Below are positions 16,435-23,777 of a DNA stretch of 52,770 nt, piece by piece. Location: NCBI GenBank assembly GCA_030950085.1, contig JAUZRW010000066.1, positions 1 to 52,770 of the forward strand. The letters are read 5' to 3'. A program made the position numbers and the translations under genes. This DNA comes from Anaerolineae bacterium (GTDB taxonomy: Bacteria > Chloroflexota > Anaerolineae > Aggregatilineales > Phototrophicaceae). The notes beneath the pieces were generated by a model that worked only from the letters and a program-made list of their open reading frames with translations, was not told the DNA's origin and did no database searches. Each line of letters starts with the position of its first letter. The first letter of the stretch is position 1.

Positions 16435-18219
16435 GTGACAACACTAACCACAACTTTAGAAGGACCCATTGCAGCATTGCGTGAAAGAACAGTGGAACTC
16501 ATTAGCGATGTTGCCGCAACACTAGCCAATGAAGGGATTGATGCCCCCGATGATGTCAAGCGGCTGCAAGATGTTGCCCAAGATTTACGCAATATGTTTT
16601 TCATTGTAGCAGTGATTGGCGAATTTAACGCTGGAAAATCATCATTTGTTAATGCCCTACTCGGTGAAAAACTGCTACCGATGGGCATCACACCGACAAC
16701 CGAATACATTGAATTGATTCGTTACAATGATGTGCCTGACCGCACCCCGACTGTTCGTGACAATGCCCTGCGCGAATGGGCGCATCCCAATACCGGAGCG
16801 CCGGGCGTGGCAATTGTCGATACACCGGGTACAGGCTCAGTTTTCCATAAGCATGAAACAATCGCCAAAGACTTTCTACATCGTAGCGATTTAGTCGTCT
16901 TTGTCATCAGTGCCAAACACGCCTTTGCAGAAACAGAACGAGTTTATCTGGAATTAGCTAAAAGATATGGCAAGAAAATCATCCTTGTCGTGAATCAGGT
17001 CGATTTGCTGAAACAATCGGAACAATCCGAAGTACGACGCTTCATCGTGAATCAAGTGAAAGAGACACTTGAACTCGAACCTCTGATTTTTATGGTCTCT
17101 GCAAAAGAGGCGCTCGAAGCCCTCAATAGCGAATCGCCGACATCTGATGCTGGTAATGTCGCCACTGTCAGAGCGCATCTACGCGGCGTTTATGCCGAAG
17201 CACCCCCTGCCAAACAAAAACTCATGGCGCAACTGGATACAACGAATCGTATCATCCAAAATCACCATGATGGCGCAGCAGACAAAGCACGCCTTGTCAG
17301 TACCGATATCATCAAAGTTCAAGATGTGAAAAAAGAGCTTGAACAACAATCCCTAGGACTAGAAAGGCGCATGAAAGAAGCCGCTGTCGAAATCGACACA
17401 GTGCTAGAAGGTGTGCGCCGTCGTGGGATGAACTTCGTTGATACGCATCTCACAGTGCGTAAATTAGGGCGTGGACTAGACCGTGTGAAACTGCAAGAGG
17501 AATTTGAAGAGGTTGTTATCGGGCGTTCATTACGAGATATTGGCGATGCTGCCGAAGGCTATATCAATGCCGTTGTTGACCAAAGCCGACTATATTGGCG
17601 CGGTGTCGTTGACCGTCTCAATCGTATTCAAGACTTGATGGAACAAGAGGCAGGCGGTCTCGATAAAGGCATCTATGCCGAGCAGCGTGAGAGTTTGCAA
17701 AATGCCATTCGCATTGCTGAATCTGAGTTGAAATCTTACTCATCAGGCGAAATTGTGACCACCATGAAAAATTCCTTCGATACCAATATGGGCAATTTTC
17801 AAGGATTAGCCTTGATGTCTGTTGGCGGTCTAGCGGTGGCGCTTATTGCCGTCTTAGCACCGGGTCCCTTAATTGGCGCGGCATCGGGCCCCTTTGCTCC
17901 CTTTGTCTTTGCAGTTGGGGGCGCAGTCGCCTTGATTGCGGGTATTCCGGCTATACGTTCAGTTCGGCGCATGACGCGACAAGCGAAAAAAGAATTCAAT
18001 GAGCGTATTGACGAACTGCTGAAAAATTATCACAAGGCACTAGACGACCTCACCAAGAAAGAACGCAATCGCTTGAATCAATATGGCAATCAAGTGCTGA
18101 CTCCGGTCTTCAGCCGTTTGGAAGTTTTATCACAACGCTACGAAAATCAGCAACTTAAGTTAGAAAAATTGCAACGCGAAATCAAAGATTTACGCAGCCG
18201 CATTGATGACCTGAAATAA
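16435..18219 (+). CDS. Dynamin-like GTPase, second of a tandem pair
   Basis: This 594-residue protein has an N-terminal GTPase domain with P-loop GEFNAGKSSFVNALLG (about residues 62-77), G2 in TPTTEYIEL, G3 DTPGTGS and canonical G4 NQVD. The helical stalk contains a segment rich in Gln and Glu (KKELEQQSLGLERRMKEAAVE). A glycine- and alanine-rich membrane region lies near residues 460-510 (LALMSVGGLAVALIAVLA, FVFAVGGAVALIAGIPAI). The C-terminus is a long coiled coil. Start is GTG at 16435; the nearest GAGG is 14 bases away, so initiation may rely partly on the gene upstream. Together with the preceding gene it forms a likely membrane-fusion or membrane-repair pair. Confidence 0.86.
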   Translation: MTTLTTTLEGPIAALRERTVELISDVAATLANEGIDAPDDVKRLQDVAQDLRNMFFIVAVIGEFNAGKSSFVNALLGEKLLPMGITPTTEYIELIRYNDVPDRTPTVRDNALREWAHPNTGAPGVAIVDTPGTGSVFHKHETIAKDFLHRSDLVVFVISAKHAFAETERVYLELAKRYGKKIILVVNQVDLLKQSEQSEVRRFIVNQVKETLELEPLIFMVSAKEALEALNSESPTSDAGNVATVRAHLRGVYAEAPPAKQKLMAQLDTTNRIIQNHHDGAADKARLVSTDIIKVQDVKKELEQQSLGLERRMKEAAVEIDTVLEGVRRRGMNFVDTHLTVRKLGRGLDRVKLQEEFEEVVIGRSLRDIGDAAEGYINAVVDQSRLYWRGVVDRLNRIQDLMEQEAGGLDKGIYAEQRESLQNAIRIAESELKSYSSGEIVTTMKNSFDTNMGNFQGLALMSVGGLAVALIAVLAPGPLIGAASGPFAPFVFAVGGAVALIAGIPAIRSVRRMTRQAKKEFNERIDELLKNYHKALDDLTKKERNRLNQYGNQVLTPVFSRLEVLSQRYENQQLKLEKLQREIKDLRSRIDDLK

Positions 18220-18290
18220 CCTAATTTCGCATCAAACACGATAACAGGGGCGGCTTGATAGTCGTCCTTTTGTATTTTAAGGAGAACTTT

Positions 18291-18746
18291 ATGACACTTG
18301 AACAACAATTCATTTCACTATTGAATCTTATCTTAGCCGCGATTCTGAGTTTTATCATCGGCTTCAATCGTGAACGCTCGGAGAAACCTGCCGGAATGCG
18401 AACCCACATGCTTGCCTCTGTAGGCGCATGTTTATTCACCATGATTGGCTTACTTGCATTCCCGAATGGTGATTCGACTCGTGTGGCTTCAACAGTGGTC
18501 ACGGGCATTGGTTTTTTGGGTGCTGGGACAATTTGGCATGATAAGGCTAGAGATAAAGTCCAGTCACTCACAACCGCCGCGTCTATCTGGGCAACGGCGG
18601 CTGTAGGGGTTGCTGTCGGTGTTGGGGCATGGTTTCTTGCGATTGGTGCTACGATTATAATTTGGTTCATTCTAGCGGTTGTTTTTCGTCTGGAATATGA
18701 CGGCAAAAAAGATGAGCAATCAATATCGAATCAGCAAACCTCATAA
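18291..18746 (+). CDS. MgtC/SapB family membrane protein
   Basis: The product has about 151 residues and four or five membrane helices. It carries the family signature IIGFNRERSEKPAGMRTHMLASVGACLF and the later VVTGIGFLGAGTIWHDKARDKVQSLTTAASIWATAAVGVAVG segment. The family is linked to magnesium homeostasis and acid or intracellular survival in other bacteria. This is the short form, lacking the C-terminal ACT-like domain of Salmonella MgtC. The ATG at 18291 follows AAGGAGA at ideal spacing; an in-frame TTG at 18255 is discounted. Its stop overlaps the end of the convergent deacetylase gene by six bases. Confidence 0.88.
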   Translation: MTLEQQFISLLNLILAAILSFIIGFNRERSEKPAGMRTHMLASVGACLFTMIGLLAFPNGDSTRVASTVVTGIGFLGAGTIWHDKARDKVQSLTTAASIWATAAVGVAVGVGAWFLAIGATIIIWFILAVVFRLEYDGKKDEQSISNQQTS

Positions 18747-19775
18747 TTCGTGGATACTTTGCAAATCGTCAATGAGTTTGCCGTTATCGGGTTCTGTGCC
18801 GGGTGCTTCACCATATGGGTCGCTGATTTCATCGTCACCTAGCAGCACATGAGCCACATTTCGCATTCCATGACCGAGTGCTTGTAAGTCATAGCCGCCT
18901 TCCATCACAAAGACGATTTTCCCGCCGCACAAATCCTTTGCCATCTGCACCAATTCGCGTGTGAGATGCGTATAGCCTTCATGTGTCAGGCGCATCATGG
19001 CGAGTGGGTCAACGTGGTGGGCATCAAATCCGGCGGAAACCAAAATGAGTTCCGGCTGAAAACGGCGTGCAATAGGCAATAGAACTTTTTGATAGACAGT
19101 CGCATAAGTCGCATCACCATAACCGGCGCTTAATGGAATATTGACGGTTCTTCCTTTAGCACGACCTGCACTTATATCATTCAATGCCCCTGTACCGGGA
19201 TAAAATGGATATTGATGGGTGGAGACAAATAGCACTGAATCATCGGCATAAAAAACATCTTGTGTCCCGTTGCCATGATGCACATCAAAATCGACAATCA
19301 TCACACGTTTAAGCCCATGTACAGCTTGTGCATGACGTGCGCCAATAGCGATATTGCTCAAAATACAGAAACCCATAGCCCGTGATGGCGTGGCATGATG
19401 CCCCGGTGGGCGGACTGCGGCGAGTCCATTATCTGCCTGACCTGTACTAACAGCATCAATAGCCGCCGTGACACCGCCTGCTGACAAACGCGCAATTTCG
19501 GCAGAATCAGGCAGAGCGTAAGTATCCGAATCATACATAACCATTTTTTCTTGACCGGAAATCCATTTGAGTGTATCGAGATGTTCTTGTGTATGAACGC
19601 GCAGTATCGCCTCATCCGATACCATAGTCGGGGTAATAACATCCATGCGCTCTGTCAACCCGGCTTCTTTCAGTGTTTTCCAGACAGCGACGATGCGCCC
19701 CGAATGTTCTGGATGATTGTGTCCAGTCATGTCATGGTCTCGATAGCGATTGTGTGTCACATAAGTTGTCGTCAT
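18741..19775 (-). CDS. Histone deacetylase-like amidohydrolase
   Basis: This is a zinc-dependent amidohydrolase of the histone deacetylase / acetoin utilization / acetylpolyamine amidohydrolase superfamily, 344 residues. The active-site His pair is in AAVRPPGHHATP. Zinc ligands are Asp and His in IVDFDVHHGNGTQD, with the third ligand Asp in SAGFDAHHVDPL, and the catalytic Tyr-equivalent region is MEGGYDLQAL. Bacterial members deacetylate polyamines or acetyl-lysine on proteins; the sequence looks closest to class II HDAC-like proteins. The substrate cannot be fixed from sequence. It is monocistronic, with the opposite strand used on both sides. Confidence 0.9.
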   Translation of the reverse strand: MTTTYVTHNRYRDHDMTGHNHPEHSGRIVAVWKTLKEAGLTERMDVITPTMVSDEAILRVHTQEHLDTLKWISGQEKMVMYDSDTYALPDSAEIARLSAGGVTAAIDAVSTGQADNGLAAVRPPGHHATPSRAMGFCILSNIAIGARHAQAVHGLKRVMIVDFDVHHGNGTQDVFYADDSVLFVSTHQYPFYPGTGALNDISAGRAKGRTVNIPLSAGYGDATYATVYQKVLLPIARRFQPELILVSAGFDAHHVDPLAMMRLTHEGYTHLTRELVQMAKDLCGGKIVFVMEGGYDLQALGHGMRNVAHVLLGDDEISDPYGEAPGTEPDNGKLIDDLQSIHEL

Positions 19776-19822
19776 AAAGTGGTCACTTCCGCAATGTAAC
19801 TTTTATCAGCCTGTGATACCCT

Positions 19823-19843
19823 AAAAGCCCCTTTCGGGGTTTT
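19823..19843. terminator. Terminator-like hairpin between divergent genes
   Basis: AAAAGCCCC, a TTTC loop and GGGGTTTT form a stem with a U-run on the plus strand and a weaker one on the minus strand. It lies between the deacetylase gene and the AAA ATPase gene, which point away from each other, so neither annotated gene needs it. It may insulate the two promoters. Confidence 0.6.
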
Positions 19844-19850
19844 CTCGCGC

Positions 19851-19873
19851 CTCACACGAAATAACATTGTGAG
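19851..19873. promoter_or_regulatory. Inverted repeat CTCACA-N11-TGTGAG
   Basis: A 6-bp perfect inverted repeat with an 11-base spacer lies 100 bases upstream of the AAA ATPase start and 76 upstream of the deacetylase start. The TGTGA half-sites recall CRP-type operators, and an adenylyl cyclase is encoded in the window. The CRP link is speculative, because CRP sites have a 6-base spacer. Confidence 0.3.
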
Positions 19874-19947
19874 ACAGGTGTTAGAGCATTATCGCAGATA
19901 GTTTGTTAAACAAGAATAGTGCTGATAACATTTTAATCAAAAGCCGT

Positions 19948-19953
19948 TATAAT
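19948..19953 (+). promoter_or_regulatory. -10 element of the AAA ATPase gene
   Basis: A perfect TATAAT lies 19 bases before the ATG at 19972, with no good -35. Transcription would start near 19960, leaving a leader of about 12 bases with no Shine-Dalgarno, so translation would be nearly leaderless. This rules out the in-frame TTG at 19903 as start. Confidence 0.55.
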
Positions 19954-19971
19954 CTGAGTTGGCAAACAGTC

Positions 19972-21384
19972 ATGAGTTCACGTTGGAATCGACAGTATCG
20001 ACCTTTTACGCGGCGACGGAGCGGTGGACTGAACTTTGGGTTTGGGAAGCCGAGAAAAAAAGACACAGGTGAAGACATGCGATATGAACGCCTCGTACAA
20101 TGGGCGAAGCAAGAATGGACAGCACGTTATGATGATGCGCCCTTTATAACGATTTGGGCATCATCCGAATGTAGTAATAAAATCGCCCAAAAACAGATTA
20201 AATCTGGGCGTAAATTGCGAGGAAAAGCGCGCTATGTCGGCTTAGAAGAGCTAGATACCGATGTTGTAGTACCGATTAGTGACTATGGCTCACGCGGACG
20301 AAAAATGGTGCTGACAGCCACAGCCGGAGCGTTTGTTTTTACATTCGCGGATGAGAAGGATGAAAATGATACCTTTGACGTGATTTATGCCAGTTCCTAC
20401 ATTGATGATGATGTTCAAGAACTGACCGCGGTTGCCCTCGTACCAGAAGGGCGCTTAGAAACATGGGCAAGTTTCGAGGCGATTTGTGCACGTGCTGTCC
20501 GCCCACGTATTCGGCGGCGGCGTGATGTCTATATTATCGGTGGGACGGATGCCTTCTTTGACCCCACAGTGGATTGGGACGATGTTATTCTTGACCCCAA
20601 CCTTAAAAGTACCATCATGGATGATATAGAAGCCTTTTTTAACGAAGGTGTCGATATTTATCGCAAATTGAAATTAACCCCCTTTCGTAAACTGCTGATG
20701 GCAGGTGTTCCCGGAACCGGTAAGACGATGCTCTGTGCTGCCTTAGCCCGTCATGCGCTTAATGAACGGCGGATTGTCGTTTATGTCAGTGGCTCAGACC
20801 GTGATGGGGCAACATTTGAGAAGATGCAACGAGCATTCCAAGCAGTCGCTTCTGCACATTTGCCGACGCTGTTGATTGTTGAAGAAATTGATGCTTATTT
20901 GCGTGGTGATGATAAAGCGCGAATCCTCAATGTGTTAGATGGCATCGAGTCGCCTAATAATAGCAAGGGAACATTGATGATTTCAACAACCAATTATCCC
21001 GAAGCAATTGATGACCGCATTTTTAAGCGTCCCGGACGACTTGACCGTATTTTCGTTGTCCCGACTATCGAAAAAGAAAATTTAGCAGAAGAAATGCTAC
21101 GTCATTATATGGCTGACCAATGGATGGATAACCATGCTAAAATTACGCCTAAATTGATAAAGCAACCGGGCGCTTTTGTCCGCGAAGTTGCTCTTCATGC
21201 ACGGATGATTGCTGCCCACGAACACCAAACTGAGGTGACACTTGCTATGCTGCAAAAATCAGTCGATAGCCTGCTTCGGCAAATGCGCTTAGACGGCGAT
21301 TTTCTCTTGCAGCGTCGTCCGCTTGGCTTGGGGGCAAATGGTTCTCGTCGGCGTTCGGGCTTCGACTTTGAGGATGATTTTTAG
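19972..21384 (+). CDS. AAA family ATPase
   Basis: This is a 470-residue protein. The N-terminal 40 residues are very basic (SSRWNRQYRPFTRRRSGG). Residues about 50-220 form a domain of unknown role. The AAA module follows, with Walker A GVPGTGKT (about residue 246), Walker B LLIVEEIDAYLRGDDK, sensor 1 STTN and arginine-finger region DDRIFKRPGRLDRIF. The layout of an N-terminal substrate domain and one AAA ring module with the RPGRxDR box is that of Cdc48/BCS1-like remodelling ATPases. The C-terminus is again basic then acidic (SRRRSGFDFEDDF). A small basic gene follows nine bases after the stop. Substrate and partner are unknown. Confidence 0.82.
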   Translation: MSSRWNRQYRPFTRRRSGGLNFGFGKPRKKDTGEDMRYERLVQWAKQEWTARYDDAPFITIWASSECSNKIAQKQIKSGRKLRGKARYVGLEELDTDVVVPISDYGSRGRKMVLTATAGAFVFTFADEKDENDTFDVIYASSYIDDDVQELTAVALVPEGRLETWASFEAICARAVRPRIRRRRDVYIIGGTDAFFDPTVDWDDVILDPNLKSTIMDDIEAFFNEGVDIYRKLKLTPFRKLLMAGVPGTGKTMLCAALARHALNERRIVVYVSGSDRDGATFEKMQRAFQAVASAHLPTLLIVEEIDAYLRGDDKARILNVLDGIESPNNSKGTLMISTTNYPEAIDDRIFKRPGRLDRIFVVPTIEKENLAEEMLRHYMADQWMDNHAKITPKLIKQPGAFVREVALHARMIAAHEHQTEVTLAMLQKSVDSLLRQMRLDGDFLLQRRPLGLGANGSRRRSGFDFEDDF

Positions 21385-21393
21385 GAGCATTAA

Positions 21394-21561
21394 ATGGCTA
21401 AAACAAAAGATGGTAAAAAAATCGTTTATGTCAAAGAGCATACTCGCAATCAGGGTCAAACGACAGTTCATAAACACTATCGCTCAACACCCAATTCGCC
21501 ACAACGTAGAAATACAAAGAATGGTCTATTGTCATGGTTAACCCGATTATTCCGAAGATAA
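21394..21561 (+). CDS. Small basic protein coupled to the AAA ATPase
   Basis: A 55-residue frame begins MAKTKDGKKIVYVKEHTRN and ends in SWLTRLFRR. TAGGAG, which contains the ATPase stop codon, lies seven bases upstream, so translation is almost certainly coupled to it. The protein is strongly basic, with many Lys, Arg and His, no cysteine or membrane segment, and a short amphipathic C-terminal helix. I do not recognise it. Its position suggests a partner, adaptor or substrate of the AAA protein. Its last 15 bases overlap the end of the convergent GT39-like gene. Confidence 0.65.
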   Translation: MAKTKDGKKIVYVKEHTRNQGQTTVHKHYRSTPNSPQRRNTKNGLLSWLTRLFRR

Positions 21562-23193
21562 CGGACGTAGCAGCCAATATTCAAACCCATTCATGACAAT
21601 GACATCATCAATCGTATAATGTTGCCCCATCATTTCTAAGGCAGGCGTTGGGTAAAATTGTGCGCGTAAGATAATCAGCCCAAATTCACGATTTTCTATC
21701 ATGCTCAATAAGTCGCTACCATCCCATAAATCGGCTAACCATAAATTACGAAGTTGGGTTGGATTCGTAATCACATCGCGTCCGGCAACGAGGCTAAATC
21801 CTGCTTCTTCACTCATAACGGGGGCATCGGTCTGGCGAATCTGCTCAGTGATGAAATCGCCAGCGACTCTATCATCGGCTGTCACAAAATGCCCGATATT
21901 GGCATAGCCTAAAACATCATATGTCGCACTATCGTAATGTCTATCCAGCACATTTGCTTCAATCCCTAGTACATCAGCAATTGTGCCGAAAATAGCGCCG
22001 TCTGTTGGCATCTTAAACGTGCTGATGCCATAGCTAAGATACAGTATTGGAATCAGCAAAATAGCTATTCTATATAAGGCTTGTAAAGGAGACCCTATGT
22101 GCGCTCTCGCCAATTGAAAGAAACGCTTAATGTAATTATCACGAAATATCCATATACGCTGAATTATCCGACTGAAAAATATGCCACTGAGGATACACAT
22201 CGCTGCAATCGCTGTCGCAAAATAACTATCACCTGCGCCCCATGTGCCACTGCCGGCTGCGCCCAAAATCACAGAACCGATGAACCAGATGCTATAAAGT
22301 GACAATCGCTCAAAATAAATATCATGCAACACTAGCAAAAGCGCCGGAATAATCAGGAAGGCATGTAAGCGTAGCCAGAGCCATGCCAAGCCGAATGTCT
22401 GGAAAGGGTCAAAAGCATTGACATTGGCAACAATCGCTTGTCGCCACCATTCGCCATTTGTTGCAAGGGTCATCCATGCAAAAATGAGACCGCCTGTAAT
22501 AGTGAATCCGAGTGTCCATAAAATCCCTCGCCGTGGATTTCGCAAAATCATCCATGCGATAACTGCAATTGCCGTGATAGCTGCTAACTGTTTGGTATAG
22601 CCTGCTGCGATAATTAGCAATAGACCTATTAGAATCCAGCATTTTTGTCGTTTCGGGTAAGCCTGTACAAGTATCACAATAGCCACTGTCTCGAACATGA
22701 CCATCATGATATGTTGCCGTAGTAGGGGTGCAATATGATAAATCGTATTGGATGACAAAAATGCCAATCCCGATAGCAGCGCAATCCAACGGTGATGCCC
22801 CTCCCGATAGACGGCAAAACCGATTGCTATCGCTGCGATGAGTGCCGATAGAAGACTCAGTAAGCGCCCATACCAGTAAGATTCGCCAAATATCCAGACA
22901 AAAGGCGCGGCAATCACATGATAGAGTGGCGGATAATTGCTCGAATAAAAGGGGTAACTATCGGTATTTTGATAGGGCGAACGAAACTGACTGAACAAAA
23001 TGGTATCCACTAACTCAAAACCTTCGCCTTGGTCATAATCATAGGGGAAGGTCATCAGATTCCACGCATAAGCACACAATACAATCAACGCGAACAGCAG
23101 TACAACTGTCGCAAAAATCATCAGTGCTTTGAACAAAACCCCACCCCTTGTAGAGACGTGATATACCGCGTCCGTATCCGATGAATCAGCCAT
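21547..23193 (-). CDS. GT39-like integral membrane glycosyltransferase
   Basis: This 548-residue protein has about 11 hydrophobic segments across residues 20-390 and a soluble C-terminal region of about 150 residues. The first extracytoplasmic loop has the acidic motif PYDYDQGEGFEL, expected of GT-C fold enzymes that take lipid-linked sugars (ArnT/PMT/GT39 group), followed by PFYSSNYPPLYH. It probably transfers a sugar from a polyprenyl carrier to a protein or lipid outside the membrane. Acceptor and sugar are unknown. Its ATG overlaps the stop of the small membrane gene upstream (TAATG), so the two are coupled. Confidence 0.8.
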   Translation of the reverse strand: MADSSDTDAVYHVSTRGGVLFKALMIFATVVLLFALIVLCAYAWNLMTFPYDYDQGEGFELVDTILFSQFRSPYQNTDSYPFYSSNYPPLYHVIAAPFVWIFGESYWYGRLLSLLSALIAAIAIGFAVYREGHHRWIALLSGLAFLSSNTIYHIAPLLRQHIMMVMFETVAIVILVQAYPKRQKCWILIGLLLIIAAGYTKQLAAITAIAVIAWMILRNPRRGILWTLGFTITGGLIFAWMTLATNGEWWRQAIVANVNAFDPFQTFGLAWLWLRLHAFLIIPALLLVLHDIYFERLSLYSIWFIGSVILGAAGSGTWGAGDSYFATAIAAMCILSGIFFSRIIQRIWIFRDNYIKRFFQLARAHIGSPLQALYRIAILLIPILYLSYGISTFKMPTDGAIFGTIADVLGIEANVLDRHYDSATYDVLGYANIGHFVTADDRVAGDFITEQIRQTDAPVMSEEAGFSLVAGRDVITNPTQLRNLWLADLWDGSDLLSMIENREFGLIILRAQFYPTPALEMMGQHYTIDDVIVMNGFEYWLLRPLSSE

Positions 23194-23456
23194 TATGCCG
23201 GGCTATCTCCAAGCGGAATCAGACTCGCGCCGAATAGGGCAATCACGACCATCAGTATAAGGGCGGCATGTTGCGCGGGACCAATACCGCCCTCACGCCC
23301 ACCGCCAATATAATCCAATGCGAAAATCCCGATGAATCCGATAATCCCCAATAGTAATAATACGATTCCCAATTGGCGTTTGCTGACAGTAAAGCGGCTT
23401 GTCAGGATGTAACGCAGTTCGCTACTTTCTTCGACTTGTTCTGGTTTTTCTTCCAT
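23193..23456 (-). CDS. Small membrane protein with two transmembrane helices
   Basis: The product has 87 residues: a charged cytoplasmic N-terminus (MEEKPEQVEESSELRYILTS), then two hydrophobic helices (QLGIVLLLLGIIGFIGIFALDYI and HAALILMVVIALFGASLIPLG) linked by a glycine-rich loop. I use the ATG at 23456, because the longer open frame upstream runs through a dispersed repeat (23501-23566) and has no protein-like character. The stop overlaps the start of the GT39-like gene. The function is unknown; it may be a small subunit of that enzyme. Confidence 0.7.
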   Translation of the reverse strand: MEEKPEQVEESSELRYILTSRFTVSKRQLGIVLLLLGIIGFIGIFALDYIGGGREGGIGPAQHAALILMVVIALFGASLIPLGDSPA

Positions 23457-23500
23457 ATGTATTTTTCTGTATCTATTCGCGTATGAAGTACAATTAGAAG

Positions 23501-23566
23501 TTACGCATTTGAGATAAGTAGGGGCGTACCCGCGTGTGCGCCCGAAAATAACAGTCAACTGCGTAA
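23501..23566 (+). repeat. Family B repeat, full copy
   Basis: This is a 66-bp element bounded by TTACGCA and TGCGTAA (7-bp inverted repeats). The core GTAGGGGCGTACCCGCGTG, continuing TGCGCCC, folds into a hairpin of about 8 bp. The tail AACAGTCAACTGCGTAAG includes the small palindrome CAGTCAACTG. The copy at 29256-29320 shares 45 of 49 bases from GTAGG to the end. Confidence 0.85.
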
Positions 23567-23738
23567 GCTCTAACAGTTTAGAGTTAAACACAACAGTAGA
23601 ACAGTGGAAAATATCTAACGTCGGAAAATCAACCCATAATGCCTTGTGCAACTCGCACGCGCACACTTTGGCAGAATACCTATTTGTTTCTCGTTAGCGG
23701 CGTGATATGCTCTGGCTATTCATTTTCTACCCAATAAT

Positions 23739-23756
23739 TGGTCATATGGATGACCA
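23739..23756. promoter_or_regulatory. Perfect 7-bp hairpin just upstream of aspS
   Basis: TGGTCAT and ATGACCA pair around a four-base loop (ATGG), ending five bases before the GAGGAG ribosome site of aspS. It could be an operator or an mRNA structure near the start. A TATGCT -10-like sequence at about 23706 would place it in the transcribed leader. Confidence 0.45.
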
Positions 23757-23777
23757 GAACGAGGAGCATTGACGCTT

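Noticed and set aside
23457-23666. N-terminal extension of the small membrane protein to 157 residues
   Set aside because: The added 70 residues are translated from a dispersed repeat and contain scattered Cys with no domain pattern. ATG 23456 starts the plausible protein.
23707-23772. A 21-codon frame (MLWLFIFYPIIGHMDDQNEEH) directly upstream of aspS as a possible Asp/Asn leader peptide
   Set aside because: Its ATG lies inside the most likely -10 (TATGCT), so it would not be transcribed as a leader, and it has only two Asp codons and no ribosome site.
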